Positions 18,051-26,227 of a DNA stretch of 64,000 bases are shown here, in pieces. The translations under genes and the position numbers were made by a program. The stretch is taken from the NCBI RefSeq assembly GCF_014202225.1, contig NZ_JACHGE010000001.1, forward strand, positions 105,320 through 169,319, read 5' to 3'. Positions within the stretch are counted from its first letter, which is position 1. Every line of letters starts with the position of its first letter. The notes below the pieces were generated by a model. It was not told the origin of the DNA, made no database searches, and worked only from the letters and a program-made list of their open reading frames with translations. Source of the stretch: Algibacter amylolyticus (GTDB lineage Bacteria; Bacteroidota; Bacteroidia; Flavobacteriales; Flavobacteriaceae).

Positions 18051-19115
18051 CTATTTTTTAAAACTTTCAAAAATGTTTCGCAAGTCTTTTTTATACGGTA
18101 AGTGGTCGGCACGACCTTTTTTAAATATATCGTTACTATTACCTTGGCCTTTACGTAAAGCTTTTTGTTCTTCAAAAGGTAAAGCATGAATCTCTTTACA
18201 GGTTGTAGAGCAGCAATTATCCATCTCTTCTTTACAGGTATCACATTGTATAAACAACAAATGGCAAGCATCGTTAGCACAATTAGTATGCGTATCAAAA
18301 GCATCGCCACATTGGTGACATTTAGCAATCACATCATCACTAATACGTTCGGCACGTCTTTCATCAAAAACAAAATTCTGCCCCATAAACTTATTTTCTA
18401 AGTCTTTATCCTTCACCTGGCGCGTGTATTCAATAATACCACCTTCTAACTGAAACACATTTTTAAACCCTTTATGTTTAAAATATGCACTTGCCTTTTC
18501 ACAACGAATGCCGCCTGTGCAATACATCACCAAATTCTTATCTTCCTTGTGGTCTTTTAAATCGTCTTCAATAATATCTAACGATTCTCTAAAAGTATCC
18601 ACATCTGGAGTTACAGCATTTTTAAAATGCCCAATTTCACTCTCATAATGGTTTCGCATATCCACCAAAACGGTGTTATTATCCTCAATAAGTTCATTAA
18701 ACTTTTCAGCATCAACATGCACCCCTTTATTGGTAACATCAAACGTGTCATCATTTAAACCATCGGCAACAATTTTGTTTCTCACCTTCACTTTTAATTT
18801 TAAAAATGACATGTTATCCTGCTCTATAGCAATGTTTAAACGAATGCCTTTTAAAAAATCAATAGTATCTAAATGTGCTTTAAACTCATTAAACTGGTCT
18901 GCTGGCAATGAAAGTTGCCCATTAATGCCTTCGTGAGCCACATAAGTACGCCCTAAAACGTCTAATTTGTTCCAAGCAATAAATAATTGATCTCTAAATT
19001 CCTGAGGATTTGTAATTTTAGCGTACTGATAAAAAGAAAGTGTTAATCGATCCTTTCCGGCTTTTTCGATTAACTCAGCTCTTTCCTTTGCGCTTAATGT
19101 ATTGTACAGTTGCAT
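18051..19115 (-). CDS. trhO: tRNA uridine-34 hydroxylase TrhO (rhodanese-domain, YceA family)
   Basis: The 354-residue protein has an N-terminal acylphosphatase-like domain, then a rhodanese domain with the active loop YCTGGIRC (Cys199, Cys205), then a cysteine-rich zinc-like tail (CHQCGDAFDTHTNC...CCSTTC). This order is diagnostic of TrhO/YceA, which hydroxylates uridine 34 of certain tRNAs (5-hydroxyuridine) in an oxygen-dependent way. Length is normal. A near-perfect promoter, TTG-19 bases-TATTTTTG, lies 40-70 bases upstream, and a strong hairpin terminator follows, so it is a single-gene unit. Confidence 0.93.
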   Translation of the reverse strand: MQLYNTLSAKERAELIEKAGKDRLTLSFYQYAKITNPQEFRDQLFIAWNKLDVLGRTYVAHEGINGQLSLPADQFNEFKAHLDTIDFLKGIRLNIAIEQDNMSFLKLKVKVRNKIVADGLNDDTFDVTNKGVHVDAEKFNELIEDNNTVLVDMRNHYESEIGHFKNAVTPDVDTFRESLDIIEDDLKDHKEDKNLVMYCTGGIRCEKASAYFKHKGFKNVFQLEGGIIEYTRQVKDKDLENKFMGQNFVFDERRAERISDDVIAKCHQCGDAFDTHTNCANDACHLLFIQCDTCKEEMDNCCSTTCKEIHALPFEEQKALRKGQGNSNDIFKKGRADHLPYKKDLRNIFESFKK

Positions 19116-19154
19116 GCTATACTAAATTTTTAAGTTAAAGAATATTTTAAGCTG

Positions 19155-19184
19155 CAAAAATACAATTAATCTACAATTACACAA
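19155..19184 (-). promoter_or_regulatory. Promoter of trhO
   Basis: Read on the minus strand, TTG (19182-19184), 19 bases, then TATTTTTG (19155-19162), followed by C. This is a full match to the Bacteroidota sigma-A promoter, 40 bases before the trhO ATG. Confidence 0.75.
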
Positions 19185-19194
19185 TTTTAAAAAT

Positions 19195-19283
19195 TTGGGC
19201 GCTCCCAAAAGGTCGGGCTATCCATTGCAAGTCCTCGCACTTCCTTCGTCAGGCTGTGGGCTTTCCATTACTATCCCTAGCGC
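19195..19283. repeat. Dispersed repeat family 1, copy A (GGGCG...AGCGC element)
   Basis: This 89-base element starts TTGGGCGCTCCC, continues AAAAGGTCGGGC and ends ATCCCTAGCGC. The ends GCGCT and AGCGC are complementary. Two relatives lie at 29152-29240 and 34677-34755. It sits between the trhO promoter and an orphan terminator, in the 520-base gap before recA, which otherwise holds no gene. Confidence 0.8.
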
Positions 19284-19359
19284 AACCAACCTGCCAAGGT
19301 CAAAGTTTAAAAAACGAGCTATAGGTTTATTTAAAAACCCATCCAATTCCTAAAAAACA

Positions 19360-19395
19360 AAAAAGCACCTAAAACTAATGTTTTAAATGCTTTTT
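19360..19395. terminator. Orphan bidirectional terminator-like hairpin upstream of recA
   Basis: AAAAAGCA pairs with TGCTTTTT, and inside it TAAAAC (19370-19375) pairs with GTTTTA (19380-19385), separated by a 2x2 internal loop. No gene on either strand ends here: trhO starts at 19115 going left and recA starts at 19636 going right. Confidence 0.6.
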
Positions 19396-19575
19396 ATCGA
19401 GTTTAGAGTTAGTCTTTATATCAAAACTCTTTTGGCAAATTTGATAGCAATATTTTTTCCCTTTACTAACTAGATGCGTAATATTAAAAAAGGTTGCGTA
19501 AAACTATAAAAAATATTTTTTTAAGCCCTAAAATCAAGTATTTACCACTACATTTAAGGATGTTGAAAACTATTA

Positions 19576-19606
19576 TTGTAACATGAAAAAAGATATAGTA
19601 CTTTAG
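19576..19606 (+). promoter_or_regulatory. Promoter of recA
   Basis: TTG (19576-19578), 20 bases, then TACTTTAG (19599-19606), one mismatch from TAnnTTTG. It lies 30 bases before the recA ATG. No LexA-like inverted repeat is evident around it. Confidence 0.6.
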
Positions 19607-19635
19607 CATACAATTTTTCAGAAAAAACAAAGAAA

Positions 19636-20646
19636 ATGAGCAGCGATAAAGAAAAAGAAGCAAAATTAAAAGCACTAAAATTAACTTTAGATAAATTAGA
19701 TAAAGCCTACGGAAAAGGAACCGTAATGAAAATGAGCGATTCTGCAATAGTAGATGTAGAAGCCATTCCTTCAGGTTCATTAGGTTTAGATATTGCCTTA
19801 GGCGTTGGTGGTTATCCACGCGGACGAGTAATTGAAATTTACGGACCAGAATCTTCTGGTAAGACAACCCTAACATTACACGCCATTGCCGAAGCACAAA
19901 AAGCAGGAGGTATAGCTGCATTTATTGATGCAGAGCATGCTTTCGATCGTTTTTATGCCGAAAAATTGGGTGTGGATATCGATAACCTTATTATTTCGCA
20001 ACCAGATAATGGTGAGCAAGCTCTAGAAATTGCTGATAATTTAATTCGTTCTGGCGCTATCGATATTGTAGTAATAGATTCTGTGGCAGCCTTAACACCA
20101 AAAAGTGAAATTGAAGGCGAAATGGGAGACTCTAAAATGGGACTTCATGCGCGTTTAATGTCGCAAGCATTAAGAAAGCTAACAGCCTCAATTAGTAAAA
20201 CCAATTGTACGGTAATCTTCATTAACCAATTACGTGAAAAAATTGGTGTTATGTTTGGTAACCCAGAAACAACAACTGGTGGTAACGCCTTAAAATTCTA
20301 CGCTTCTGTACGTTTAGATATTAGACGATCTACTCAAATAAAAAGTACAGATGGTGCTGTTTTAGGTAACAAAACCAGAGTAAAAGTGGTTAAAAATAAA
20401 GTAGCACCACCATTTAGATTAGCAGAGTTCGACATTATGTATGGCGAAGGTGTATCTAAAGTTGGTGAAATTCTAGATTTAGCCGTAGAGCAAGAAATTA
20501 TAAAGAAAAGCGGTTCATGGTTTAGTTACGACGAAACCAAATTAGGCCAAGGTAGAGATGCTGTAAAAGCATTAATAAAAGACAATCCAGAACTTATGGA
20601 CGAGCTTGAAGCCAAGGTTAGGAAATTCATAGATGAGCAAGAATAA
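19636..20646 (+). CDS. recA: Recombinase RecA
   Basis: The 336-residue protein is a full-length RecA. Walker A is GPESSGKTT (residues about 75-83), the [22 protein letters not shown] segment holds Walker B and loop L1, and [22 protein letters not shown] provides loop L2. It forms ATP-dependent filaments on single-stranded DNA, catalyses strand exchange and activates the SOS response. It is a monocistronic unit: a promoter lies 30 bases upstream and a hairpin terminator directly follows. dprA, whose product loads RecA on incoming DNA during transformation, lies 6 kb away. Confidence 0.98.
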   Translation: MSSDKEKEAKLKALKLTLDKLDKAYGKGTVMKMSDSAIVDVEAIPSGSLGLDIALGVGGYPRGRVIEIYGPESSGKTTLTLHAIAEAQKAGGIAAFIDAEHAFDRFYAEKLGVDIDNLIISQPDNGEQALEIADNLIRSGAIDIVVIDSVAALTPKSEIEGEMGDSKMGLHARLMSQALRKLTASISKTNCTVIFINQLREKIGVMFGNPETTTGGNALKFYASVRLDIRRSTQIKSTDGAVLGNKTRVKVVKNKVAPPFRLAEFDIMYGEGVSKVGEILDLAVEQEIIKKSGSWFSYDETKLGQGRDAVKALIKDNPELMDELEAKVRKFIDEQE

Positions 20647-20653
20647 AAAATTT

Positions 20654-20679
20654 AAAATCCCGTTAATTCGGGATTTTTT
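20654..20679 (+). terminator. Terminator of recA
   Basis: AAAATCCCG and CGGGATTTT form a nine-pair stem with a six-base loop, followed by a T run. It begins eight bases after the recA stop. Confidence 0.88.
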
Positions 20680-20834
20680 AGTTTATAAACTATCCTCACC
20701 TTAAAAAAGCTATACGTTCTAAAAAAATATTAAGCTTTACACATAGCTCATTTAGCACAAAACATTTAACTTTAGTACAGTTAGATTAACAAACAACTAA
20801 TTAAGTAAATTTTATACGCAACCATTTCGTTTGT

Positions 20835-20855
20835 TTTGCATCTTAATAGTGCAAA
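20835..20855. promoter_or_regulatory. Inverted repeat upstream of the lipoprotein/ECF sigma operon
   Basis: TTTGCA (20835-20840) and TGCAAA (20850-20855) are perfect inverted arms nine bases apart, 30 bases before the lipoprotein ATG. It could be an operator or an RNA hairpin. A TAACTTTA box at 20767-20774 is a possible -7 element upstream of it. Confidence 0.3.
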
Positions 20856-20885
20856 CATGTAGATAACCCTAAAATTTATTTTGCA

Positions 20886-21296
20886 ATGAAAAAATTACTT
20901 GTACTTTGTTTAACACTTATACTGTGCGCCTCTTGTAGTATTGATGATGACGGCACACGTTATAGTTTTGAAATTTTACCCGTAGAAAGTGTAGATATAC
21001 CAGACGAATTTGAGTTAGGCGAAATTTATCCAATAACAGTAACTTACTTAAATCCATCATCGTGTCACAGCTTTAAAGAATTTTATTATTTAAAAGAAAA
21101 TAATGAAAGAACAGTAGCACCAATTACTTATGTTTTTGACCAAAACGACTGCGAAACTTTTGAAAATGAAGAAGTAGAAGCTACTTTCAACTTTAAAGTA
21201 ACCAGTAACGGTTCGTATATTTTTAAGTTTTGGCAGGGTGAAGACGCCGATGGCGAAACGCAATATTTAACCATTGAAGTGCCCGTTGTAGAGTAA
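20886..21296 (+). CDS. Hypothetical lipoprotein
   Basis: The 136-residue product has a classical lipoprotein signal: MKK, a hydrophobic core and lipobox CASC with the lipidated Cys at residue 17, followed by acidic residues (SIDDDG), the flavobacterial pattern for surface export of lipoproteins. The mature part looks like one beta-sandwich domain with two cysteines (SSCHSF, NDCETF) that could form a disulfide, and an acidic end. I do not recognise a family. It lies 14 bases before an ECF sigma factor gene, so it may belong to the same envelope-stress operon as a sensed or regulated component. This is inference from position only. Confidence 0.75.
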   Translation: MKKLLVLCLTLILCASCSIDDDGTRYSFEILPVESVDIPDEFELGEIYPITVTYLNPSSCHSFKEFYYLKENNERTVAPITYVFDQNDCETFENEEVEATFNFKVTSNGSYIFKFWQGEDADGETQYLTIEVPVVE

Positions 21297-21310
21297 GTAT
21301 TAATTAATAC

Positions 21311-21862
21311 ATGTTTAAATTGAGTTTAGACCAACTCATAGAAAATTGTAAGAATGACGATACTAAAGCACAAGGCGAATTATATAAACTCTATTCGGGT
21401 AAATTATTCGCCATCTGTTTAAAGTATTCGCGTAACTATGCCGAAGCGCAAGATAATTTGCAAGACGCATTTTTAACAATTTTTAAAAAAATTGAACAGT
21501 ATAAAAACAAAGGCTCTTTTGAGGGTTGGATAAAACGTATTACCGTAAACACCGTATTACAGCGTTACCGAAACGAAAAGGTTTTTGATATTATAAACGA
21601 AAACACCATTGAAGATGTAGAAGTTGAAGTTGATGAAGACGAACTCTCCATTGATTATCTTCTAAAAATCATTCAAGAATTACCAGATAGGTATCGGTTA
21701 ATTTTTAACCTGTATGTTCTAGATGGCTATTCGCATAAAGACATTGCTAAAATGCTAGACATAAACATAGGCACATCAAAATCTAACTTAGCGCGAGCAA
21801 GACACATTTTGAAAAACACGATTGAAGATTATAAAACAACACAACGTTCACAATCCTTATAA
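21311..21862 (+). CDS. RNA polymerase ECF-type sigma factor
   Basis: The 183-residue protein has sigma region 2 (NLQDAFLTIFKKIEQYKNKGSFEGWIKRI...) and region 4 with its helix-turn-helix (YSHKDIAKMLDINIGTSKSNLARAR), joined by a short acidic linker, and no region 1 or 3. This defines an extracytoplasmic-function sigma factor that directs RNA polymerase to a specific regulon. The next gene starts with the base after its stop codon and encodes a membrane protein that probably controls it. The target promoters cannot be derived here, although autoregulation of the upstream lipoprotein is likely. Confidence 0.92.
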   Translation: MFKLSLDQLIENCKNDDTKAQGELYKLYSGKLFAICLKYSRNYAEAQDNLQDAFLTIFKKIEQYKNKGSFEGWIKRITVNTVLQRYRNEKVFDIINENTIEDVEVEVDEDELSIDYLLKIIQELPDRYRLIFNLYVLDGYSHKDIAKMLDINIGTSKSNLARARHILKNTIEDYKTTQRSQSL

Positions 21863-23455
21863 ATGAGCGATAAAAAACATATAGACCGATTATTTCAGGA
21901 AGGATTTAAAGATTTTGAAGCCGCACCTAACGATGCCGTTTGGAGAAATATTGAAGCAAAACTGAACGAAAAAAAGAAAAAACGACGCGTTATTCCTATT
22001 TGGTGGCGTTATGCTGGCGTTGCTGCACTATTAGCGTTATTAATAACTGCTGGTGCTCTCTTTTTTAATAATACAGACGCAAGTAATACTAACCAAGTTG
22101 TAGATACCGAAACCGAAACTATAGAACATATTGAGGTAAAGGAAAACAAACAACCTAGTAGCAACACTGTTAAAACTCCTGTTATCGCTTCAAACGAAGA
22201 CGATGATAATAACACGAATAGCACCACAAAAGCATCAAAAAAGGAGTCTAATACTATTAGCAATTCAGCAAATGCTTCAAACAACATAGCCAGTTCTAAT
22301 AATGCGCCTTTAAAAAGCAATAAGCAAAAATCAGCTAACAAAACAAATGCTAAATCACTTTATAACACAACAACAATAGCAAGCACTAATAATAAGAATA
22401 GTAGTGTTGCTAATACGGTTTCAGAAGAAAAAAGAAAGTCAAACAACCTTCAAAATTCAACGGAAAACACAACACAAGTTGCTAATACTTCCGAAGCATA
22501 TAACACGACTACTAATTTAAAAAAGGAAGCCGCTGTAGTAAACAAAGAAAAAGCAACTATGGTTATTGAAGAAGCTTCCCAAAAGGAAACAGCAATTGCA
22601 AATGCTAATGATAATACAGCAGCAAAAGAAGCTGAAAAGGATGCAAAAACAGAAGTAAACCCAGAAGAGAATAAACGCTCTATTGAAGAGGCCTTAGATA
22701 ACACCGAGGACATTGCTAACAACAACGAAACACCTACCAACAGATGGCGTGTAGCACCAAATGCTGCACCGGTTTATTTTAATACCTTAAACGAAGGCTC
22801 ATCTATAGATCCGCAGTTTAATTCTAATTCTAAAACGGGCGAAATTAATATGAGTTATGGTATTTCTGCTAGTTATGCCGTAAACAAAAAACTGAGCGTC
22901 CGCTCTGGGATTAACCGTGTTAATTTAGGTTACAACACCAACGATGTTGTGGTGTTTCAATCGGTTGGTTTTAGTTCTAAAAGTAGTGCGTTACAAAATG
23001 TAAGTGCTCGCGGTAATTCAAGTAATGCCGATGTTGCACTTATAAGTTCAGAAAATTTAAACGCCAATACTTCCGATTCGTTTGCGGCCTCTAATGCTTC
23101 TATAAATCAAGCATTAGGTTATATTGAAATCCCACTGGAAATTCAATATACACTTTCGGATAAAAAACTTGGTGTTAACCTTATTGGTGGTTTTAGTTCG
23201 TTCTTTTTAAATAACAACGAGATTTTTTCTGAAGAACAAAACGGAACCAGAACCTATCTTGGTGAAGCTAGCAATATTAATAATACAAGCTATAGTGCCA
23301 ATTTAGGAATGGGTTTAAATTATAAGGTTACTAAAACATTCGATTTGAATTTAGAACCTATTTTTAAATATCAATTCAACACATTTAACAATACTTCCGG
23401 TAACTTTTCACCATTTTTTATTGGTGTATATACCGGATTCTCTATTAAGTTCTAG
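21863..23455 (+). CDS. Anti-sigma-like inner-membrane anchor fused to an outer-membrane beta-barrel domain
   Basis: The 530-residue protein has a charged cytoplasmic N-terminus (FKDFEAAPNDAVWRNIEAKL, basic KKKKRR at 37-42) and one membrane helix at about 50-68. A 220-residue Asn/Ser/Thr/Glu-rich, low-complexity linker follows. From about residue 295 the C-terminal region has alternating polar and hydrophobic beta-strands, ending in an aromatic-poor KF terminus typical of 8-stranded beta-barrels. Placement directly behind an ECF sigma gene suggests it holds the sigma factor at the inner membrane. A barrel would sit in the outer membrane with the linker crossing the periplasm. The exact mechanism is inferred; I know such fusions only as porin-family annotations in Bacteroidota. 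Confidence 0.7.
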   Translation: MSDKKHIDRLFQEGFKDFEAAPNDAVWRNIEAKLNEKKKKRRVIPIWWRYAGVAALLALLITAGALFFNNTDASNTNQVVDTETETIEHIEVKENKQPSSNTVKTPVIASNEDDDNNTNSTTKASKKESNTISNSANASNNIASSNNAPLKSNKQKSANKTNAKSLYNTTTIASTNNKNSSVANTVSEEKRKSNNLQNSTENTTQVANTSEAYNTTTNLKKEAAVVNKEKATMVIEEASQKETAIANANDNTAAKEAEKDAKTEVNPEENKRSIEEALDNTEDIANNNETPTNRWRVAPNAAPVYFNTLNEGSSIDPQFNSNSKTGEINMSYGISASYAVNKKLSVRSGINRVNLGYNTNDVVVFQSVGFSSKSSALQNVSARGNSSNADVALISSENLNANTSDSFAASNASINQALGYIEIPLEIQYTLSDKKLGVNLIGGFSSFFLNNNEIFSEEQNGTRTYLGEASNINNTSYSANLGMGLNYKVTKTFDLNLEPIFKYQFNTFNNTSGNFSPFFIGVYTGFSIKF

Positions 23456-23515
23456 GTTTTTGGTTAGATCTGGGTGTGGGTTTCCATTTAAGCTCGGAAA
23501 TTCATATCAAAAAGG

Positions 23516-23547
23516 AAACTGCTCGTCCCCTCGAGCAGTTTTTTTAT
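23516..23547 (+). terminator. Terminator behind the sigma factor operon
   Basis: AAACTGCTCG (23516-23525) and CGAGCAGTTT (23532-23541) form a perfect ten-pair stem with a six-base loop, followed by a long T run. It lies 60 bases after the barrel protein stop and before the convergent plsC. Confidence 0.9.
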
Positions 23548-23570
23548 TTTTAGAAGTATTGTATTAAAAA

Positions 23571-24311
23571 CTATTTACTTTCAAAAGCTTCTAGCTGATT
23601 CAAGATTACAGTCCTAGAGTTTTCATTTAAACCTTTAGTATCTTCAATCTTTAACCCTTCGGTAGGAATAAATTTATGAACTTTAACGCGCATTCTTCCT
23701 GGGCTTCCGCTAAAAAAAGTATATGAAAAACGTTTTTTATTATCTGCAAAAGTTATAGGCACAATAGGTGTTTGATGATTTATAGCTAACCTAAACGCAC
23801 CGTCTTTAAAACTATCTAACATAACATGCTCTTCTGGCACACCACCTTCAGGAAATATACAGATACTAAGCCCCGATTTTAAGCGGCGTTGTGCTCTTAA
23901 AAACACAGCTTGCCTACTCTTTGGCGAACTTCTATCTACCAAAATACAGGTGCGTTTATAAAAGAAACCAAATAACGGAATTTTGGCTAATTCTGCTTTT
24001 CCAACAAATACAAAAGGATTTTTAACCGTCACCAACATAAGCATAATATCTGCCATCGAGGTGTGGTTGGCAATAAACATATAGCTTTTGTTTTTATCTG
24101 GAACTTCGTCGCGCTTAATACTATAGGCAAACCCCATTCCTATTAAAATAAACTTTGCCCATAACCTAGCAATCCTAAAAAAATAAGGATACCAAGATTC
24201 TTTAGCGATTGATACTAAAAGAATTGGAAAAAGTAAAAGAATAGGCAGCGCTACTAGTATATAAAACCAAATACGATAAAGTAGCCAGAAAATATATTTA
24301 AATAGTTTCAT
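23571..24311 (-). CDS. plsC: 1-acyl-sn-glycerol-3-phosphate acyltransferase (PlsC family)
   Basis: I chose the ATG at 24309-24311 (MKLFKYIFWLLYRIWF), which gives 247 residues; the longer open frame would run over the trpS start. Two N-terminal hydrophobic segments anchor it in the inner membrane. The acyltransferase HX4D motif is at His83-Asp88 (IANHTSMADIM), and FPEGGVPEE supplies the substrate-binding block. It acylates lysophosphatidic acid to phosphatidic acid in phospholipid synthesis. The gene is divergent from trpS, with a shared 116-base regulatory gap. It might alternatively acylate another lysolipid, as the family is broad. Confidence 0.9.
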   Translation of the reverse strand: MKLFKYIFWLLYRIWFYILVALPILLLFPILLVSIAKESWYPYFFRIARLWAKFILIGMGFAYSIKRDEVPDKNKSYMFIANHTSMADIMLMLVTVKNPFVFVGKAELAKIPLFGFFYKRTCILVDRSSPKSRQAVFLRAQRRLKSGLSICIFPEGGVPEEHVMLDSFKDGAFRLAINHQTPIVPITFADNKKRFSYTFFSGSPGRMRVKVHKFIPTEGLKIEDTKGLNENSRTVILNQLEAFESK

Positions 24312-24335
24312 AAGCTTCAAAAATACATAATTGTA

Positions 24336-24366
24336 TTGAGCTATTTTATTAAAACGTTTACCTTTG
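24336..24366 (+). promoter_or_regulatory. Promoter of trpS
   Basis: TTG (24336-24338), 20 bases, then TACCTTTG (24359-24366), an exact TAnnTTTG. In the leader, ATTCCT (24403-24408) and AGGAAT (24416-24421) form a small hairpin that ends just before the start codon at 24428. Confidence 0.75.
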
Positions 24367-24427
24367 CTCTTGGTTAAACAAGATTGAATACTAATTAAAG
24401 AGATTCCTCCATTGAAGGAATGAAAAG

Positions 24428-25396
24428 ATGGCAAGAATACTAACAGGCATACAAAGTACAGGAACACCACATTTAGGGAACATTTTAGGGGCCATTATGC
24501 CAGCAATTGAAATGGCTAAAAACCCAGAAAACGAGTCGTATTTATTTATTGCAAATATGCATACTTTAACACAAATTAAAGATGCAAAAACCTTACGCGA
24601 AAACACATATTCTACCGCAGCAACGTGGTTAGCATTTGGTTTAGATATTGAAAAAACCGTGTTTTACAGACAAAGCGATATCCCTCAGGTAACCGAACTG
24701 TCTTGGTATTTAAGCTGCTTTTTTCCTTACCAACGCCTAACCTTAGCGCATAGTTTTAAGGACAAAGCCGATAGATTAGAGGATGTTAATTCTGGGTTGT
24801 TTACCTACCCAATGCTAATGGCTGCCGATATATTGTTATACGATGCCGAAATAATACCTGTTGGAAAAGATCAAGAACAGCATATTGAAATGACTCGCGA
24901 TGTGGCCTCGCGTTTTCACGCTAAAGTTGGCGAAACCTTTGTTTTACCTAAAGCTTCGGTGCAAGAAAACATTATGCTAATTCCTGGTACTAATGGCGGA
25001 AAAATGAGCAAAAGCCAAAATAATACCATAAATATATTTTTAAACGATAAAAAACTACGCAAGCAAATTATGTCTATCGAAACCGATAGCACACCGCTTG
25101 AAGATCCTAAAGACTGGAGTACATGTAACTGTTTTGGTATTTATAAATTATTAGCCAATGAAGCACAAATTGCCGAAATGAAAGCTAATTACGAAAATGG
25201 TGGTTACGGCTACGGACACGCTAAACAAGCCTTATTTGAGTTAATTGTTGAGACATTTGCCGAACCTCGCGAGCGTTACAACTATTACATGAACAACTTA
25301 GAGGAAATTGACAAAGCACTTTTAGTTGGTGCCGAAAAAGCCAAATTAATAGCTAATGATGTTTTAGCGAGAGTTCGCGAAAAAGTTGGCTATTAA
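24428..25396 (+). CDS. trpS: Tryptophanyl-tRNA synthetase
   Basis: The 322-residue class I synthetase has its HIGH-type motif as TPHLGNI near residues 13-19 and the KMSKS loop as GKMSKSQNN. It charges tRNA-Trp with tryptophan in the cytoplasm. Length and motif order are normal. A complete promoter lies upstream. Its last 20 codons and the hairpin behind its stop recur almost unchanged about 940 bases downstream, where a decayed second copy of the gene's 3' end is found. Confidence 0.97.
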   Translation: MARILTGIQSTGTPHLGNILGAIMPAIEMAKNPENESYLFIANMHTLTQIKDAKTLRENTYSTAATWLAFGLDIEKTVFYRQSDIPQVTELSWYLSCFFPYQRLTLAHSFKDKADRLEDVNSGLFTYPMLMAADILLYDAEIIPVGKDQEQHIEMTRDVASRFHAKVGETFVLPKASVQENIMLIPGTNGGKMSKSQNNTINIFLNDKKLRKQIMSIETDSTPLEDPKDWSTCNCFGIYKLLANEAQIAEMKANYENGGYGYGHAKQALFELIVETFAEPRERYNYYMNNLEEIDKALLVGAEKAKLIANDVLARVREKVGY

Positions 25397-25398
25397 CA

Positions 25399-25418
25399 AA
25401 TTCCTGCGAAAGCAGGAA
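25399..25418. repeat. Dispersed repeat family 2 (ATTCCTGC hairpin), copy 1
   Basis: ATTCCTGC, GAAA, GCAGGAAT: a perfect eight-pair stem with a GNRA-type loop, starting two bases after the trpS stop. No T run follows, so it is not a standard terminator. Confidence 0.85.
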
Positions 25419-25784
25419 TCTCATTAAACATAAACGTTATTTTATTTTAAGTTAACTTTTTAAAAGTAACCTGAGTACCATTTTCTTTATAGTAATATGT
25501 CAAATTTTTAAAGAGGCAGGAGCTTCTAATGCCAAATAGAAACCACCAAACAAATCAATAAGAAAGCACTTTAGATTGCATTTATAACGCGCAAACTAGA
25601 TTTTTTTATATGAAACACTGTTTGATAATGAACTTAATGACAAAAGTATTTTAATAGATAATTACCTAAAATTAAAATAATATAGATAAAACTAATTAGA
25701 TTTCTATACATAAAACACCTACTTATGTAGAATTATAAATGATAATATGTATATTTGTATTTGTACAATACAAACATTTTGTAT

Positions 25785-25816
25785 AAAAAAATACCCCATC
25801 TAATAAATTAGTGGGG
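25785..25816 (-). terminator. Terminator of the 34-residue membrane microprotein gene
   Basis: On the minus strand CCCCA/CTAA arms (as TGGGG and TTAG on the plus strand, 25808-25816 against 25794-25803) form a stem with a one-base bulge and a four-base loop, followed by a run of seven T. It lies about 55 bases after the microprotein stop. Between the two, GAAACATT (25824-25831) and AATGTTTC (25833-25840) form a perfect eight-base palindrome. Confidence 0.7.
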
Positions 25817-25868
25817 AATGATTGAAACATTCAATGTTTCGGTCTAATATCACTTTTAATTGTTAGTA

Positions 25869-25973
25869 TTATCTTAGGGTCGAAACTAATGTGATAGTAC
25901 TTACAACATAAAAAATAATAGCTGCAATCCAAAAAACGGTTTGCAGTTTTTTTTTGTTCTCTTCTTTAAACAT
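25869..25973 (-). CDS. Small membrane protein, 34 residues
   Basis: The frame starts with ATG at 25971-25973 and encodes a product with a charged N-terminus (MFKEENKKKLQ) followed by about 20 hydrophobic residues (TVFWIAAIIFYVVSTITLV) and a short positive end. This is the pattern of a single-pass membrane microprotein with its N-terminus in the cytoplasm. I do not recognise a family. It is supported as a gene by a perfect TAACTTTG promoter element about 85 bases upstream on the same strand and a hairpin terminator about 55 bases downstream. Nothing else accounts for these signals in the 1-kb gap between trpS and dprA. Confidence 0.55.
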   Translation of the reverse strand: MFKEENKKKLQTVFWIAAIIFYVVSTITLVSTLR

Positions 25974-26056
25974 ATAAAGAATTTTACTTTTAAATTAAAC
26001 ATTCACTTTATCTCTACAACCAAACGGTTACAAATCAAGACCTCAAAGCCTGCATT

Positions 26057-26064
26057 CAAAGTTA
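26057..26064 (-). promoter_or_regulatory. Putative -7 promoter element for the microprotein gene
   Basis: Minus-strand TAACTTTG is an exact TAnnTTTG. It would give a leader of about 75-80 bases before the 34-residue frame. A -33 TTG is not visible. Confidence 0.45.
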
Positions 26065-26227
26065 TGGATAAATAATACACTTTTATTAAAGAGTTTTCAA
26101 CAAATAAGTAATCGGTATTAACAATTAAGAAGCTTGTATTGCTAGAAAACACGTACATTAATTCTTATAATTAGTTAGACCCAAATCTTATTACAAAACA
26201 CATTTTTTTAGCCTTAATAAATTAAGT

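Noticed and set aside
22009-22740. Two hydrophobic open frames opposite the barrel protein linker
   Set aside because: They are antisense readings of Asn/Ser/Thr/Lys-rich codons, which always give Leu/Phe/Val-rich shadows.
24403-24421. T-box or tryptophan leader in front of trpS
   Set aside because: Only a six-pair hairpin next to the start codon; no T-box sequence, no leader peptide with Trp codons.
25399-25418. Standard Rho-independent terminator after trpS
   Set aside because: Stem is right but no T run follows on either strand; it belongs to the dispersed hairpin family.
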